Source: Rhynchopus sp. YZ270_cl-10 | Taxonomy: Eukaryota > Euglenozoa > Diplonemea > Diplonemida > Diplonemidae | Direction of reading: 5' to 3' | DNA: 64,000 bases | Assembly (NCBI GenBank): GCA_964035575.1 | Contig: OZ037883.1 | Location: forward strand, 806,001 to 870,000 | Shown: in pieces, positions 41,446 to 53,049 of the stretch | Numbering within the stretch: position 1 is the stretch's first letter | How the letters are laid out: every line of letters begins with the position of its first letter | Translations under genes and position numbers: made by a program | The notes under the pieces: model-generated | Told to the model about the DNA's origin: nothing | Database searches by the model: none | The model's input: the letters and a program-made list of their open reading frames with translations, nothing else

Positions 41446-41897
41446 AAAATTCAAAAAAAACAAAAACAAAAAGAAAAAGTGGGAGAGGAGGAGAGGAGGA
41501 GAAGAGGAGGGGCTTGGAAGATCAATGTACCTCCTTCTTTTTGTAGGTCCATTCCTTAGAGTTGTCCTCCATCCTTTTTTTGTTGTGTTGTCATTTTTTT
41601 TTTGTTTTTTTTCTTTTTGCACTGCCAACCTCAAGTCTGCCAGTATAAACCTAACCAAACCTAAACCCATACCCCCAAAACCCAACCCCTATATAAAAAC
41701 ACAAAAAGGGGGAAAAGACCTACGAGACTTCTTATTCATTGCTATTTTTTTTTTTTTTTTTTTCATATTGCTTGTTTATTACACATTTTTTTTGTTTTGT
41801 TTTGCTTAATTTTTGACAACAGGTTATTGTTTTTTTTTTGCTTTTTGCTTTTTTGCTTTTTACATTACTTTATGTGCTAAGGGCTGTGTTAGTAAAA

Positions 41898-42733
41898 TCA
41901 TGCGTTTTTCCTCAATCTGTTGACGAATGAAAGGTCCTTCTGCATGATAGTCTTTCTGCCAACAAAGTCGCACAACGACTGAGCGTCCTGTGAAATAGAG
42001 GGGTGGGGGTGGGGGTGGGGGTGAATTCAATTGTTACGATTACTGCACCTCCACTGTGCACACACACACACCGACCGAGACCATCTTTCTGCACTTAGGA
42101 ATAACCCACATAAATTGATGTTAAACATATAACACACAGTTTTCCACTAATCCTGCTTTTTTTGAAAAAAAGAGGGGGAAAAATAAAGAGAAACATTTAA
42201 AAGACCAGCCTAAGTCTGAGATGCTTGGAGATCGGTATTTCGCTGTGCTTTTAAAAGAGAGCAGGACTCGAAGCCTCTCATGCTCGCAAATTTTTAAGTC
42301 GACAAAACCCAGTGGATGCCATATCATACCTGGAACATCCCCGTGAGGTAGGCCTCGGAGGCCTCCTGGAGCAGTGCCAGCGCACCCCGTTGGTAGCGCA
42401 CTGTGTTGCGCTCGGCACCCTTGGTCTCGCCGTTGAAGACAATGCTCTTCACGACCTGCGCGAAGCCCGCGCAAGAGATGAGTCTGTGTGTGGTCTGCTG
42501 CAGGTGGCGCACCTCGATGGCTGCACGCTTGCCGGGCTTGCGGCGGTGCTGCACATCCTTGTTGACGGCAACGGTCAGGGGAGGCTTCTTCTTCGTCTTC
42601 TTTGCCGAGCCATCCTTCACAGGAGACTTCAGCGATTTGGCTGTGTTTGCCCGTGACGCTGCGCTTGTCGGCCTGCTCACCGTCTTCTCACTCGACTGCT
42701 TACTTTGGTCGCTTGGTAGTGTTTGCCCACTCA
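41898..42733 (-). CDS. Divergent histone H3, candidate centromeric H3 (cenH3/CENP-A)
   Basis: Two exons are visible: 42733-42330 and 41987-41898, joined GTATGA...TTCACAG in phase 0. The histone fold is clear: HRRKPGKRAAIEVRHLQQTT (alphaN region), LISCAGFAQVVKSIVFNG, ALALLQEASEAYLTGMFQ (H3 alpha2), then exon 2 SLCDFVGRKTIMQKDLSFVN ending in RLRKNA. It departs from canonical H3: the Ser/Lys-rich tail lacks ARTKQTARKS, and loop 1 (NGETKGAERNTVRYQRG) is longer than in H3, the usual CENP-A mark. The tail has no in-frame ATG; the exon begins right after a CAG acceptor with TGAGTGGGC, so a short upstream exon or a trans-spliced leader must supply the start. A replication-independent H3 variant is the alternative. 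The intron holds two degenerate R1-like stretches. Confidence 0.82.
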
Positions 42734-45143
42734 CTGTGCAAAATATGGTAAAGAAGGGGGCAAAGTGTATGGTGTGTGGTGGGTTTCGTGAACACCAAAA
42801 GAAAGAGGGATACAAAGTTGGAGAGCAGTGCTTAGTAATGCACAGACTGCAGTGGTTCAACATCGTCAGACTCCTCCTGGATGCAGGTGGAAGAGAACAG
42901 ACTTCGCAGAAGAGTCTGTTGCAATGTGGGAATCGTTGCAGGATTAATGTGCGAAGAACCTGGTGCGCGACAGGGTGGCAATGATGGCGCTATTGTACCC
43001 GAGTGTGGACCATGCGAATGTTGCATGAGCATTTGACAGAGCAGAGGGTGGAACTCATTTGCGACTACGTGGTGGACTACTCCGGGTTGAGACACTGGAA
43101 ACGGATCCAAGGGTTGACGTGCTTAAGACACGTGTCACTAAAGACGTGTCTTGGTTCATGATGCAATGGGTAGCTACATCACACTCGGGTTGAGAAACAC
43201 TGGGGTGACTTCAACCAAATGCTCAAAATGCCCCTTTTGTCAAAATTTGTTTTGTCGTTATGTTCGAGCTCGCACTCAGATACCTACATTACAATATTGT
43301 TCGATCTAAGACTATCACGGATAACAGCCAAATACATACAAATAAGAAAACAGTGAGACCACGGTCGGTGGCAATCAATGGGGGTAAAAAAGAGTAAAAT
43401 TTGTAGGGCGCATACATGATTGTGAAGGTGTGGCAGACACTTTTCTTGTCCGTGAAGATCGGTCAGCGAGTTGGCCTCCCTTAGCGTACGACATCCTCGG
43501 CATTTTTGTATTGAATAAATGAAAGTGTGTGGTGTCGTCTGCATTGGCAAGAACATTTGGTAAAAAGAACCCAAGCCCCATGCATAATCTCAAAGAAAAT
43601 CTGCAAACCCCCCTTTTGTTTTGAACTCTATTTCTTTCTACATTATGATGCATTTACATCTGTTCTAATAAGGGGTGCTCAGGAACCTAGACAAATCACA
43701 TAGGAACCTGAGGGGAGAAAATACAAAAAAAAGGGGGGAAGAAGGACCACAGAATAAACGGGAGGCAGCTATATTTGCTTAATAAAAGAGGGGGGGAAAT
43801 ACGACCCCCTTTTCAGATGAAACAGTCAGAACCCTCGCTGGGCTGTTGAACCCAATATCGTATTTTGTTTTCTCTAACAATTGTGGTTTCCGGAAAATCC
43901 TGTTGTGACTTACCTAAGACGATAAAGATGAGTCTATGCCGTGCTTAGTCACCTCAATAAATGGTGGGTACTGCTGCAGACACCGACTGAAATACGAACG
44001 CATGACAGCGCAAGAAGGCGCACGTTAACAGAAGGTGCGACAACAAGAGAGACGATGCTGGGGAGGTGAAAGCTAATGCTACTCTGCGACTGAAACGGAG
44101 CACTGCGTCTCCAATGCAAAACTTTGCAGTGTTTATAAATTTAAAAAAAAAGAGAAGTTGAAAGTGCAAGTCCTCCGCACCGTTCATCGGGCAGGTGGTT
44201 CCCCGCTGGTAGGGGAACCTCAGAGAGCACTTCATTGGTACGCACACAGTTACCACGAGGGAGGTTGTAAGCAGGTCCATAATCATTGTTTTATACAAAA
44301 AAAAAAAATATGCCTGCTTCTCACAAAAGAAGAAAGAAAAGAGAACAAATTATTTCATACCTTCATTTCTGAAAAGAAGGCATGGAAGAAGGCAGCGAAC
44401 AAAAAAAACCACACACACATGAATGCACCTCCCCTGTGTGCGCTCTTGCTACCACTATCACCTCGGAGCATTTTTTTTTTTTTGAAACAAAAGTGAAGTT
44501 TGAAAACTGTGACAGTGGAAATGCTAAGGAGAACAGAAAGCATGGGAGGGTGCAACACATGTACCGTACCTAATATTATAAGAGATGGAAGCTGGAAGTG
44601 CAAACGCCTCTGTGGACGCAGGCACCAGACCTGCGCGGTACATCGAACCGCGGGGGGTACTTCATGGTTACACACAGCGGGGATGTGGTACACAAAAAAG
44701 GGGGGCGAAGTTGACAGTGCAAACGCCTCTGGGACAGCACTGGAAAATAAAAGAAAATAAAACACCCACAGATGGTTGGTTCGTTACTAAAATGTGCGTT
44801 GTTATCTAAAGTGTTTTGGGTGGCTTCTTCCCAAATTATTTCATTCTGTTGGGGTGGGAATTTCTTCTTTTTAGGGTCTCTAACCACGGATGTCCAAAGT
44901 ACTTCACCTTTTCTCACTTACTTCAAGTACTTGACGTACGCCACGAAGGCTTCATACACCCCACCCACTAAAGAGCATGGCAGGAGAACACATCCCCTCT
45001 TTCTCTCTCTCACCATTTTGTTTTATTTTCAAAAAATGTAACAATCCGTTTCCTGGGTTCTACCCCCTCAATGCTAACTACTTTACAGCATTTTCTCTCC
45101 TTTTTTTAATCCTAAAATTTGACATCCTCTACCTCTCCCCTCC
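42734..45143. other. Spacer with R4 repeats
   Basis: A 92-codon minus-strand ORF at 42832-43110 has no domain and no phase-compatible link to the H3 exon. R4 units lie at about 44150-44280, 44580-44670 and 44704-44735 (GAAGTTGAAAGTGCAA, GCAAACGCCTCTGTGGACGC). Otherwise nothing recognised. Confidence 0.5.
44150..44280 (-). repeat. Dispersed repeat R4
   Basis: AGAAGTTGAAAGTGCAAGTC, then hairpin GGTTCCCC..GGGGAACC and CAGAGAGCACTTCATTGGTA. The unit at 39437-39570 has the same order of blocks, with a different hairpin stem. R4 resembles a SINE in length, but no poly-A tail or pol III boxes are clear. Confidence 0.5.
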
Positions 45144-47261
45144 TCAATGCCAAGAATGATTGCCTCGCGACCCATTTGCTCCACTACGGAGGACAAGAAT
45201 GCCGGAGACGGGTCGGTAGTTTCCTGAGGGGATCCGCGACACGGAGAGACTTGCATTTTGGTTTCGCCGCACTGCCGCTGCGAAGTCGGCTACAGTGTGA
45301 ACGGGAAGGTTCTCCGCTGCCACCACATGGTCACCTACACGCCACCCTGCATTGTAGCATGCACCTCCCCCTGTTATGGCCGTCACTGTTGCACCACCTT
45401 GCGCATCCGCAAGCTCCACCCCTGCCTCTGGCACACTCATCCCTGCGCCTGGCGATGTTCTCCCATTCCCTCCTCCTCCCCCACCACCTCCTCCACCTAC
45501 ACTAGGTATTCTCCTTACCGGGCTAACGGTCCTCCTATCCTCACCCAAAGGTCTGATATCGATGTTCGCTGTATCAGAACGTTGCGTTTCAATGCTCGCA
45601 GCCAGGTCGTGCAAAGCCTGCTTCAGCGCTGCTACCGCATCATGCGCTTGATGCCCAGTTTCTTCAATAAGAGCACGCAAATCAGAGAAGATGGGGAGGG
45701 AGTAGAGCGCTTGGAGAGGCGGGGTGTTTGGAGGGGGGGTCATGGAGGTGAGGAGGGTGTGCGGGACGGAGAAGAGGTTCGCCATGCCAGAGGCAGCGCG
45801 GGCGGTGTCGGGGTCAGCTTGGTTGGAGGAGACGATCATGCTGTGAAGACGGTCGAAGATGGGGAGGGCCATGAGGATGCCTAGCTTCTCCTCTTGGTCG
45901 GGTAGTGCGGCCCCGTAGGCAGCAGCGCGTTTGTCCAAATCAAGCAAAGAATACAAATGATCCAACTTATCAAAATACTGCGAAATCACCACCGCCGCCT
46001 TCCCCTGCTCCTCCCGATTCTCCTCTAACTCCTCAATCCGCCCCCGGATCATTTGAAACGCTTCTTGAATGACGTCTGCAGGCGGTCCGGATTCTCCTCC
46101 CTTGCCCTTTACATCCTGCAGTTCCCGATGCTGTCGTTGTATTTCGTTCCATAGCTCTGAGGCATCAAAGTTAGGAGACGCTGCAGCCTCCAATGCAGCA
46201 ACCCTAGCAGGCAGGGGGGCTATTGGGTTCAGTGTGGCGTTGACACGGCGGAGCTCGTCTTCGAGGATGTTGTTGACTGCGTGGACGCGTTCGTCGACGT
46301 TTTGGATTTCTTTTTGGAGTGCCGCCGCAATGCTGCTCTGTGCATCAAGAAGGCCACTGATTTCGCGTTGGATTGGAACCAGTTTTTCTTCGTAAATGGC
46401 GCGTTGGACCTTCTTCTCAGAGAGGTCGAGGTGTTCCTGGAGTTGCTCAGGGGTGACGCAACGTTGTGCAACAGAGTTGACGTGAAGGGCAAGCTCCTTC
46501 AATTGCGCTGCAGTCTGCTCGCGGAGTGTTTCGTGTTGCTTTTCTAGGTCATGTGCAACCTTCTCGGTCTCAGCTTTGATAGTCTGTGGGATAACTCTAT
46601 TGACAACATTCTGCATTTCCGTTGCATTGAGTTTGTCATCAAGGGCCTCTTTCATGCCGTTCACCTCATCGCGAAGACGTTGCAGCTTGCGTGCGTTTTC
46701 TCTGTTGTCTTGCCCGGTTGTGGTCAGCTCTGCTTCGACATATTGTTGATGGTTTCTGAACTCCACAGTGAGATTTTCCAAATCACGCTTTGCGAGACGC
46801 AGACCTGAGGCATCGGTTTGGTCCCGCCCGTTCTCCTCTAAATCATCGATGCGTTTGCGTTGGCCTTCACAGAGGGTACGGAGATGGAGCACTTCTTCAC
46901 GCAGTGCGCCGCAGTCTGCCGCTCCTTTACCTGCCTGTTGTTTGACAAACCCAAACAATGTCATGACAGCGTCGTACAAAGGGTTTGCGTTCACTGTCAC
47001 TGCACTGCCAGGTCCTGACTGAATCAACGCTTCAAAGGATGTGTTCAACTCCGCCTGTCCATGTCCCCCATGCCCCCCAGATGCATGCATACTCCCCGCA
47101 CGCCCCAACGACGCTGTCGGCAGAGAATGCACACTCTGTATATGGTGCGACCCCTGTGCCTGAAACGGACTCTGCCCAGTAGGAGGGCTCTGTGGGGTAT
47201 GCACACTATGCGCACTATGCGCACTGTGTGGGAAGAGAGGGGTCTCCTCAGGTGTGGCCAT
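45144..47261 (-). CDS. Long coiled-coil protein with C-terminal PDZ domain
   Basis: Single exon of 705 aa from ATG 47261 (MATPEETPLFPHSAHS). The first ~75 residues are His/Ser/Pro/Gly-rich. Helical heptads run from about 105 to 450 (VLHLRTLCEGQRKRIDDLEE, LRDEVNGMKEALDDKL, IYEEKLVPIQREISGLLD). A second helical region follows, then a polyglycine linker. Residues about 620-690 form a PDZ-like domain: AGVELADAQGGATVTAITGG, ACYNAGWRVGDHVVAAEN, VHTVADFAAAVRR, with the GDHVVAAENLPV strand typical of the fold. PDZ domains bind protein C-termini; coiled coils suggest an elongated cytoskeletal or membrane-associated scaffold. No enzyme motif is seen. Confidence 0.82.
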   Translation of the reverse strand: MATPEETPLFPHSAHSAHSVHTPQSPPTGQSPFQAQGSHHIQSVHSLPTASLGRAGSMHASGGHGGHGQAELNTSFEALIQSGPGSAVTVNANPLYDAVMTLFGFVKQQAGKGAADCGALREEVLHLRTLCEGQRKRIDDLEENGRDQTDASGLRLAKRDLENLTVEFRNHQQYVEAELTTTGQDNRENARKLQRLRDEVNGMKEALDDKLNATEMQNVVNRVIPQTIKAETEKVAHDLEKQHETLREQTAAQLKELALHVNSVAQRCVTPEQLQEHLDLSEKKVQRAIYEEKLVPIQREISGLLDAQSSIAAALQKEIQNVDERVHAVNNILEDELRRVNATLNPIAPLPARVAALEAAASPNFDASELWNEIQRQHRELQDVKGKGGESGPPADVIQEAFQMIRGRIEELEENREEQGKAAVVISQYFDKLDHLYSLLDLDKRAAAYGAALPDQEEKLGILMALPIFDRLHSMIVSSNQADPDTARAASGMANLFSVPHTLLTSMTPPPNTPPLQALYSLPIFSDLRALIEETGHQAHDAVAALKQALHDLAASIETQRSDTANIDIRPLGEDRRTVSPVRRIPSVGGGGGGGGGGNGRTSPGAGMSVPEAGVELADAQGGATVTAITGGGACYNAGWRVGDHVVAAENLPVHTVADFAAAVRRNQNASLSVSRIPSGNYRPVSGILVLRSGANGSRGNHSWH

Positions 47262-49225
47262 GGTTGGAGGAGGGGGGAGGGGGGAGGGGAGGGGGCTCTG
47301 GGAGGGTTGGTTGCGTTAAAGGTGGAAGAGAGGCCGAAGTGGAAGAGATTTCCGTTGGGTCAGTCGGTCAGGTGGTATTCATGTAATTCCAATTCAGGAG
47401 AACACGGTGGACTTCTGAAAATTTATCGGGTGTATTTCGGGAGTTGTCAGGAGCAGGTGTCGAGGACCAATTACAAGGTGGGCGCCGGGTCCTGTTTTTG
47501 CTAGGGTGGGAGTGGGGGTTTTTTCCCCTTAAAAATCACTTTCAGGAATATTCACAAATGCGAGGACGAGTACGGGCACACAGGGCACCTCATCACCAAG
47601 TTCTTCACCGCGTTTCTTCTGACGAAGCCGGTGTGACATTGCGTATGTCGAAGTTACGGGAATTGCTGGCGACGGTCACCACCGTCAAAACCTCCGCTCA
47701 CGCACCCCAACTATCGCTCAAGCGATTGAAGATGTGTTGGAAAAGCCAACAAAAGTACTGCTGGCAGAAGTGAAGCTTCAAAAAAAAGACGGCACCCTCC
47801 CCGAGCTCTTCTGTCACTGTGCGCCAGGGCCCATCCAAGACACGCTGATTACTGGTCTGACCGTGATGCCAAGGATGATCAAGGGATGAGAGAAACAAAC
47901 GCACAAATAGAACAAACTCTACACAGCAGTGATGGACTTTTTGGACCCAGCTTTCAAAAACGTCGGCATGTGCAAGGCACACCAAGCTCTGGATTGCCGT
48001 TTCCAGCAGTAGCACGCAAAACAGTAGCGGTGCCGGTCATAACAGTGAGGGTCCGCACACCTCCATACGCAACCAGATTGAAGGACTAATGATAGAGATA
48101 ACCTGCACACGAGTGCCGGAGTACCCAACGACGGGCACGTATGTAGGGAGTTACGCCCTTCCCGCTCAGCGAAGCCAAGCCAGGCGCAGAGGGTTACATG
48201 CACACAAGTGGAAACATGTATGTGGAAGGTAAAAGTCCCGCTTGAGGTGAATAAAAGGAATAAAAGCAGAGACGGAGCAGCCTCGCAGAGATACATGGAG
48301 TTGTTTGACTGGGCTTGGATGCAAGAAACGCTTCAGAAATTACAACCCTTCTAACACAATAGGATCTTTGGCTTCGAATCCCGTGAGAAGGGGTCCGCTT
48401 TCTGAAGCAAGGTAGAAAGCCATGTGCATACAATGTACAGATTCGCTTTTTCAGCGATTCGAAACATTCCCAAAAGTAAGTTAGATACAACATTTGAGGA
48501 ATGGTCCCGTTGTATGTAAGGGATGCGGTAAGCTGGATAACTTTTGCCGCAGCAAAAAATTCCTTTTATAAAAATGTGCCATCAGGGTTCTCTGTAAACA
48601 GACCTTGAGAGACCGTTTCCTTCTCCCCCTCAAACACCGCCGCCCAACCCTCCTTACGCATCCGACCACACAGTAACCTCCTGCGTTGGGCGCTCCCTTT
48701 GCCATCCGTTCACCGCTACCTCACTCATCCGGAGAGAGCTCGGATAGTGTTGAGCTCCTAACATCAGGCCCATCAGGGTAAATCCCACCCTCGGGTGACT
48801 GGGTGGTAGTCTGAGACACTTCACAAGAAGAACCCGGAGGAAGCTGAGACTGTCCGGAGACGTGTTTTTGCCGTGATCAACGAAACCCTCTTAGGGTTAA
48901 AACTGCAGGGTAAGGAGGTTGCTGGGTTTTGCCAACCTGGAAAATGGCAAGTGCGTGCGCTCCATCACAGTGGTGGACAAGTACGAAAACCTCCAATTTC
49001 AGCAAGAAATTGTGGCACTGTACGAGGTCTCTCTTGTCCGTCGTGAGAAATACTCGCTGGGTTGGAAATTGCCAAAATAACCATCTCGATCAGTGGTTAA
49101 AAGTGACTCTCTGCGGTTCAAATGGTCGCCGATGCACAATCGGCGAAATTGGAGAGGACTGCTGGTCACTTTTCTTCAATCGGTTCCCCCATAGGAATGT
49201 GAAACAAATGGCTGCCTTTGGTTTC

Positions 49226-49834
49226 ATATGGGTCGATTTCAAAACCCCCCCCCCCCCCAAAAAGTTCTTTTTTGTCTTTTTCATGATATAGGCAGTTTTT
49301 TTGCAGTCTGAGGTCCGGAACCGCCCCAAAAACGATTTTCTGGGAGGTTTTGGGTGGTTTTGGGGCGAAATGGACCTTTTTTGACCATTTTTATGGTATT
49401 TTTAGGCTGTTTTTGGCCCTTCTTCTTACACAGCCTATTGGGGGTCAAAATAGCTATTTTTGACCAAAAAACACAATTTATTTGACGCCAGGAGGCCTCC
49501 GTTGGCCCAAATATATCCCAAAAATGGGCTGTGAGCCCAATCCGACCTGTTTTGGGCACATTTGGCACTTTTCTTGGTGCTTATTTGATGTTTTTTGGTC
49601 AAAAATAGCTATTTTGACCCCCAATAGGCTGTGTAAGAAGAAGGGCCAAAAACAGCCTAAAAATACCATAAAAATGGTCAAAAAAGGTCCATTTCGCCCC
49701 AAAACCACCCAAAACCTCCCAGAAAATCGTTTTTGGGGCGGTTCCGGACCTCAGACTGCAAAAAAACTGCCTATATCATGAAAAAGACAAAAAAGAACTT
49801 TTGGGGGGGGGGGGGTTTTGAAATCGACCCATAT
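49226..49834. mobile_element. 609-bp foldback element with ATATGGGTCGAT ends
   Basis: Arms at 49226-49472 and 49590-49834 are inverted copies around a 117-bp spacer. The tips ATATGGGTCGATTTCAAAAC then a C run match the ends of the 15225-15857 element, and the inner sequence matches the 22341 palindrome. The ORFs on both strands are mirror images and not convincing as genes. It interrupts the decayed coding region. Confidence 0.8.
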
Positions 49835-51141
49835 CAAAATTGAGGGATGTCTGCCCTGAGGCTCACTTCTCAACGCCAGTGGTGCGCGATGTAAAGCGAC
49901 TTCATACAGCTTATCCCGTTCCCTTGACCCTCCCAGAGGAAATTCTTGCTAAGGTTTCAAAGAGCGGTTTAAGCAAGACGGCAGAGCGGCGACCTCACAG
50001 CCAATTTCGTTCGGATGTCTGTGACACTCTCTCTGACCTCTCCCACTTCAGGTATTCAGATGTTCCCTGGCGCTACTAAGGATTAAGGGATCAAGCTGCA
50101 GTTATTCCGAACCTGAGAGCTCACATCTCAGCGTACGTTTTCCTTGGTAGTAATGGAGATGGTATACCCTGGATCGACACGAAACGCCTATTGCCACTCG
50201 CTTCACCACTGGTGGCACGCAATGTATGCCGTACTGATCAAAAATGGAGATAAAGCCGAGGAGCAAGAGATCAGCGAACGCAAGAAGGACGCATTCACCA
50301 TTGCCAGCCCCTCAACGTACGAAGTAGAGATCGGACTAGCTGAGAAGAGAGGCCGCCGTTCTCAGTGAAAGGTGTCAGCACTGCAACAGTGTGGGCTCCT
50401 TGGTCATGCAACTGTGCAACTTTGTTCTTGCCTGATAGGTTCGAACCGGAAAAAAGCTGTTTCTTCTCTGCGAGCAGGTTGCGGATGTTCGGGAGAACTT
50501 CGTCTACGCGAAGCTACATCAGACAACACAGAGTTCAGGTTTCCATCTGGCAAAGGTACGGTACGTTGCTGACGTTGCAAAAAAGAGCTGGGAGGGAGAT
50601 TTGGAGTCCAGGCCATTTGAGTATGACGATGCCGTCAAGCGCAGGTATATGAAGCTGGAAATGAATGGGAGGCTTACGGTGAACAAGAACACGAGGAAGA
50701 GTCGGAAGAGAGGGAAATGAAGAACCCGAAGAAGAAGGCAAGGAGGTTGAGGAGAAAAGGCGAAGAAGAGTGCAATGCTCTGTGGTGTGCTTTGCAAAAT
50801 AACTGTCCTTGGCGCACATTTGACTCCCATCGTGCTGAAATACTCTGCTACTGCAAGACGAAGTGTCCATTTGGGTGCCCATAATTTTCCCCTTGTGATT
50901 GGTTCCGAGACACCCATTTTCGGGTGTCTGGGTCACCCGCTAAGTCAAGGCACCCAAAAAAGAAAAATCGGAAGCCCACCGTGAAGAAAAGAAACCCTCC
51001 CTTTCACTGAGAGAGAGATACGAGATCTCTAACGCAATGCATGGTTTCAGTTCCATGAAAAAATACATGAGGGTGATATGTTGGGTAAGGGTGCGAGCGG
51101 TAAGGAGAAAGAAAGGGCCACTATGTTAATAGTCTCTCTGG

Positions 51142-51185
51142 ACGAACCCGGTTAGTGTAATGGTATCGTCCTTTTGTAAGAAAAG
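51142..51185 (+). tRNA. 5' half of a tRNA-Thr(UGU)-like sequence (fragment)
   Basis: GGTTAGTGTAATGGTATC has the form of a D arm with internal A box. It is followed by CCTTTTGTAAGAAAAG, an anticodon arm with TGT in the loop. No T arm with GGTTCRANNCC follows at a normal distance, so this is a fragment or a tRNA-derived repeat rather than a functional tRNA. Confidence 0.35.
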
Positions 51186-53049
51186 CATGCAACGCAGTTA
51201 GTGAAAAGAGGGGTGAGTGCAACCTTCCGAGGGGTGAAGCGAACCCTCCAGGTGTGAAGTATCAAACCCACCCTGGTGTTCTATTTGAAGAAGGGAGGGG
51301 GGCACTCCCCGAAAAAAAAATGTATATTTGAGGGATTGAGCAGTTCACCCTCACCAGGATCCCTGTGGGGAATATTTCGGTTGTGAGTCATCCCAGCACT
51401 TCATCTGCACACCATGAATCAAGCGTTGCCGAATAATGAGAGACAATGCGTTCCTAACCAAACGAACCGTCGAATGGTACTTGACAACAGTCCTCCGCCC
51501 AAAGCCGGTTATAGTGGATTTGTTTTGAGAGCTTTGAACAAAGCAACAGCCACATCCACCCCACCCCACCCACCCACCCCACCTTGCTGGCCCAATGAAC
51601 AACTCACCTACGCGTTTGCCTCGTTCTCACAACCATCGTAATGTCCCTTGGCATGCTCTCAAAATCACGCCTTGGCCAAATACGGAGAAAAAATGTTGTT
51701 TCAACAGGCAACAAACCACAAGGGTGCTCCCCACAAAGACATAGAATGCGCACTGTTTCTTGCCCAGCCCAGTTGAGGAACCGGACAGACCTCAAGACAC
51801 CATCGAGGTGACCATCCTGCACTCACCAGGTTTGACGACAGAACCTGGCAGGGAACCCTCCCCTCCCTGCAAACTAACCCCATGTTCTGCGCACCCTAGA
51901 ACGTGCTTCTGCCTACAGCGACGTTGCAGGCACGCACCCTATGCTCTGCAACAAGCGCGGTACAGAAGGTTCCTTTACACGACACTGCACGGATCTCACA
52001 CCTTCGCATCCATCCCCACCCAACCCAGAACCTACACAGGTTTTTGATACGCACACTGCATCGCAAAGCTGGCTCAGTAACTTCGGTAAAATCATCAAAA
52101 ACATTTTGCCTAAGAGGTCCGATCCTTTGCAAGCAAACCTGCATACACAGCATATGAGGCATACTCCACACGACGTTGCTCTCCCTTTTTGATTTGCGAA
52201 TAGAACACAATGCACAACGCTGAGGTGGGACAGGTCTGGGCATACAAAAAAAACACTGTCCAAAAAACAGTATTCCGTACAAATCCAACCTTCTCTCCCC
52301 TGACCCTTCCCTTCCCCCTTCTTCACAACCCAGAAAGTGACCTAAAAATCGAAGACACCTCAAATCGAATAATACTACAGCTGGGTATTCCCGTCAACGT
52401 CCTCCTTCTCATTCTCCCCCCACTCACAAACCACCCCGAATACCCTCTTACTAATTCGCCTCCTCAACAGTCGTCTTCTGTGGCGTCTAATCTCTCCTCC
52501 CCCCCCCGCCCCTCCTCCTCACCTCACCTCACCTCACACTGCCAATCCATTCGCTTCCCTTAGACGGAGTACTGTACGTTGATGTCTTCAGAACGCATAC
52601 CATCCCTCCACATTGCCCCACTCCCCAAAGTGTTTAACCCAAAGCGAAGAAACGTTAAGAATGAACTTAACGCACTGTGCCAACCAAACCCATAGAAACC
52701 TCATCTATCGCGCCACACTTAAAAGCGAAGCCGAGATGACTGCACTACTCCTGAGCAATGCAGAAAGTGGAGGGGGTCTTTTGCTGATACAAATTTCTAT
52801 GAAGAAAAACGCACAACACAACCAACAACCCTCTATTCACCCATGATCCTTCACTGCACAACCACGACAAAAACAGACCTCAGCATGATTCTCTACAAAG
52901 CTCAACACTAAAACCCCCCCTAGCAAATCCCTTCCCCCTCTCCTCACCTCTCTCTGGTAACTCCTCGGGTAACACCACCTGCACACAGCACTTTTCAAGG
53001 ATTCGCAAAAAAATGGAAACCTGAAGAATCATTCACCTCCCTCTTCCTC

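Larger units (their letters stand above)
39236..41897. other. Repeat-rich spacer with several R1 and R4 copies
   Basis: No convincing gene in any frame. It holds R1 copies at 39733-39765, 40438-40472, 40975-40999 (degenerate), 41350-41385 and 41415-41445, and an R4 unit at 39437-39570 (GAGCAGTTGAAAGTGCAAAT, then GGTTCTCCGCGGGTTATCTA). Otherwise A/T tracts. The density of R1 is the highest in the window. Confidence 0.5.
47262..53049. other. Gene-poor region with decayed coding remnants
   Basis: Stretches with protein-like composition on the plus strand occur at about 47690-47870 (TPTIAQAIEDVLEKPTKVLL), 48830-49080 (VVDKYENLQFQQEIVALYEV), 49840-50370 (YPVPLTLPEEILAKVSK) and 50480-50935, the last ending in a Cys-rich segment (ILCYCKTKCPFGCP). 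They lie in different frames and look broken. I do not recognise the family; one long old element or pseudogene interrupted by the hairpin at 49226 is the simplest reading. From 51200 to 53049 I see no gene. Confidence 0.45.

Noticed and set aside
42832-43110. 92-codon minus-strand ORF as first exon of the H3 gene
   Set aside because: No splice donor in the phase needed by the H3 exon, and no histone-like or recognisable sequence.
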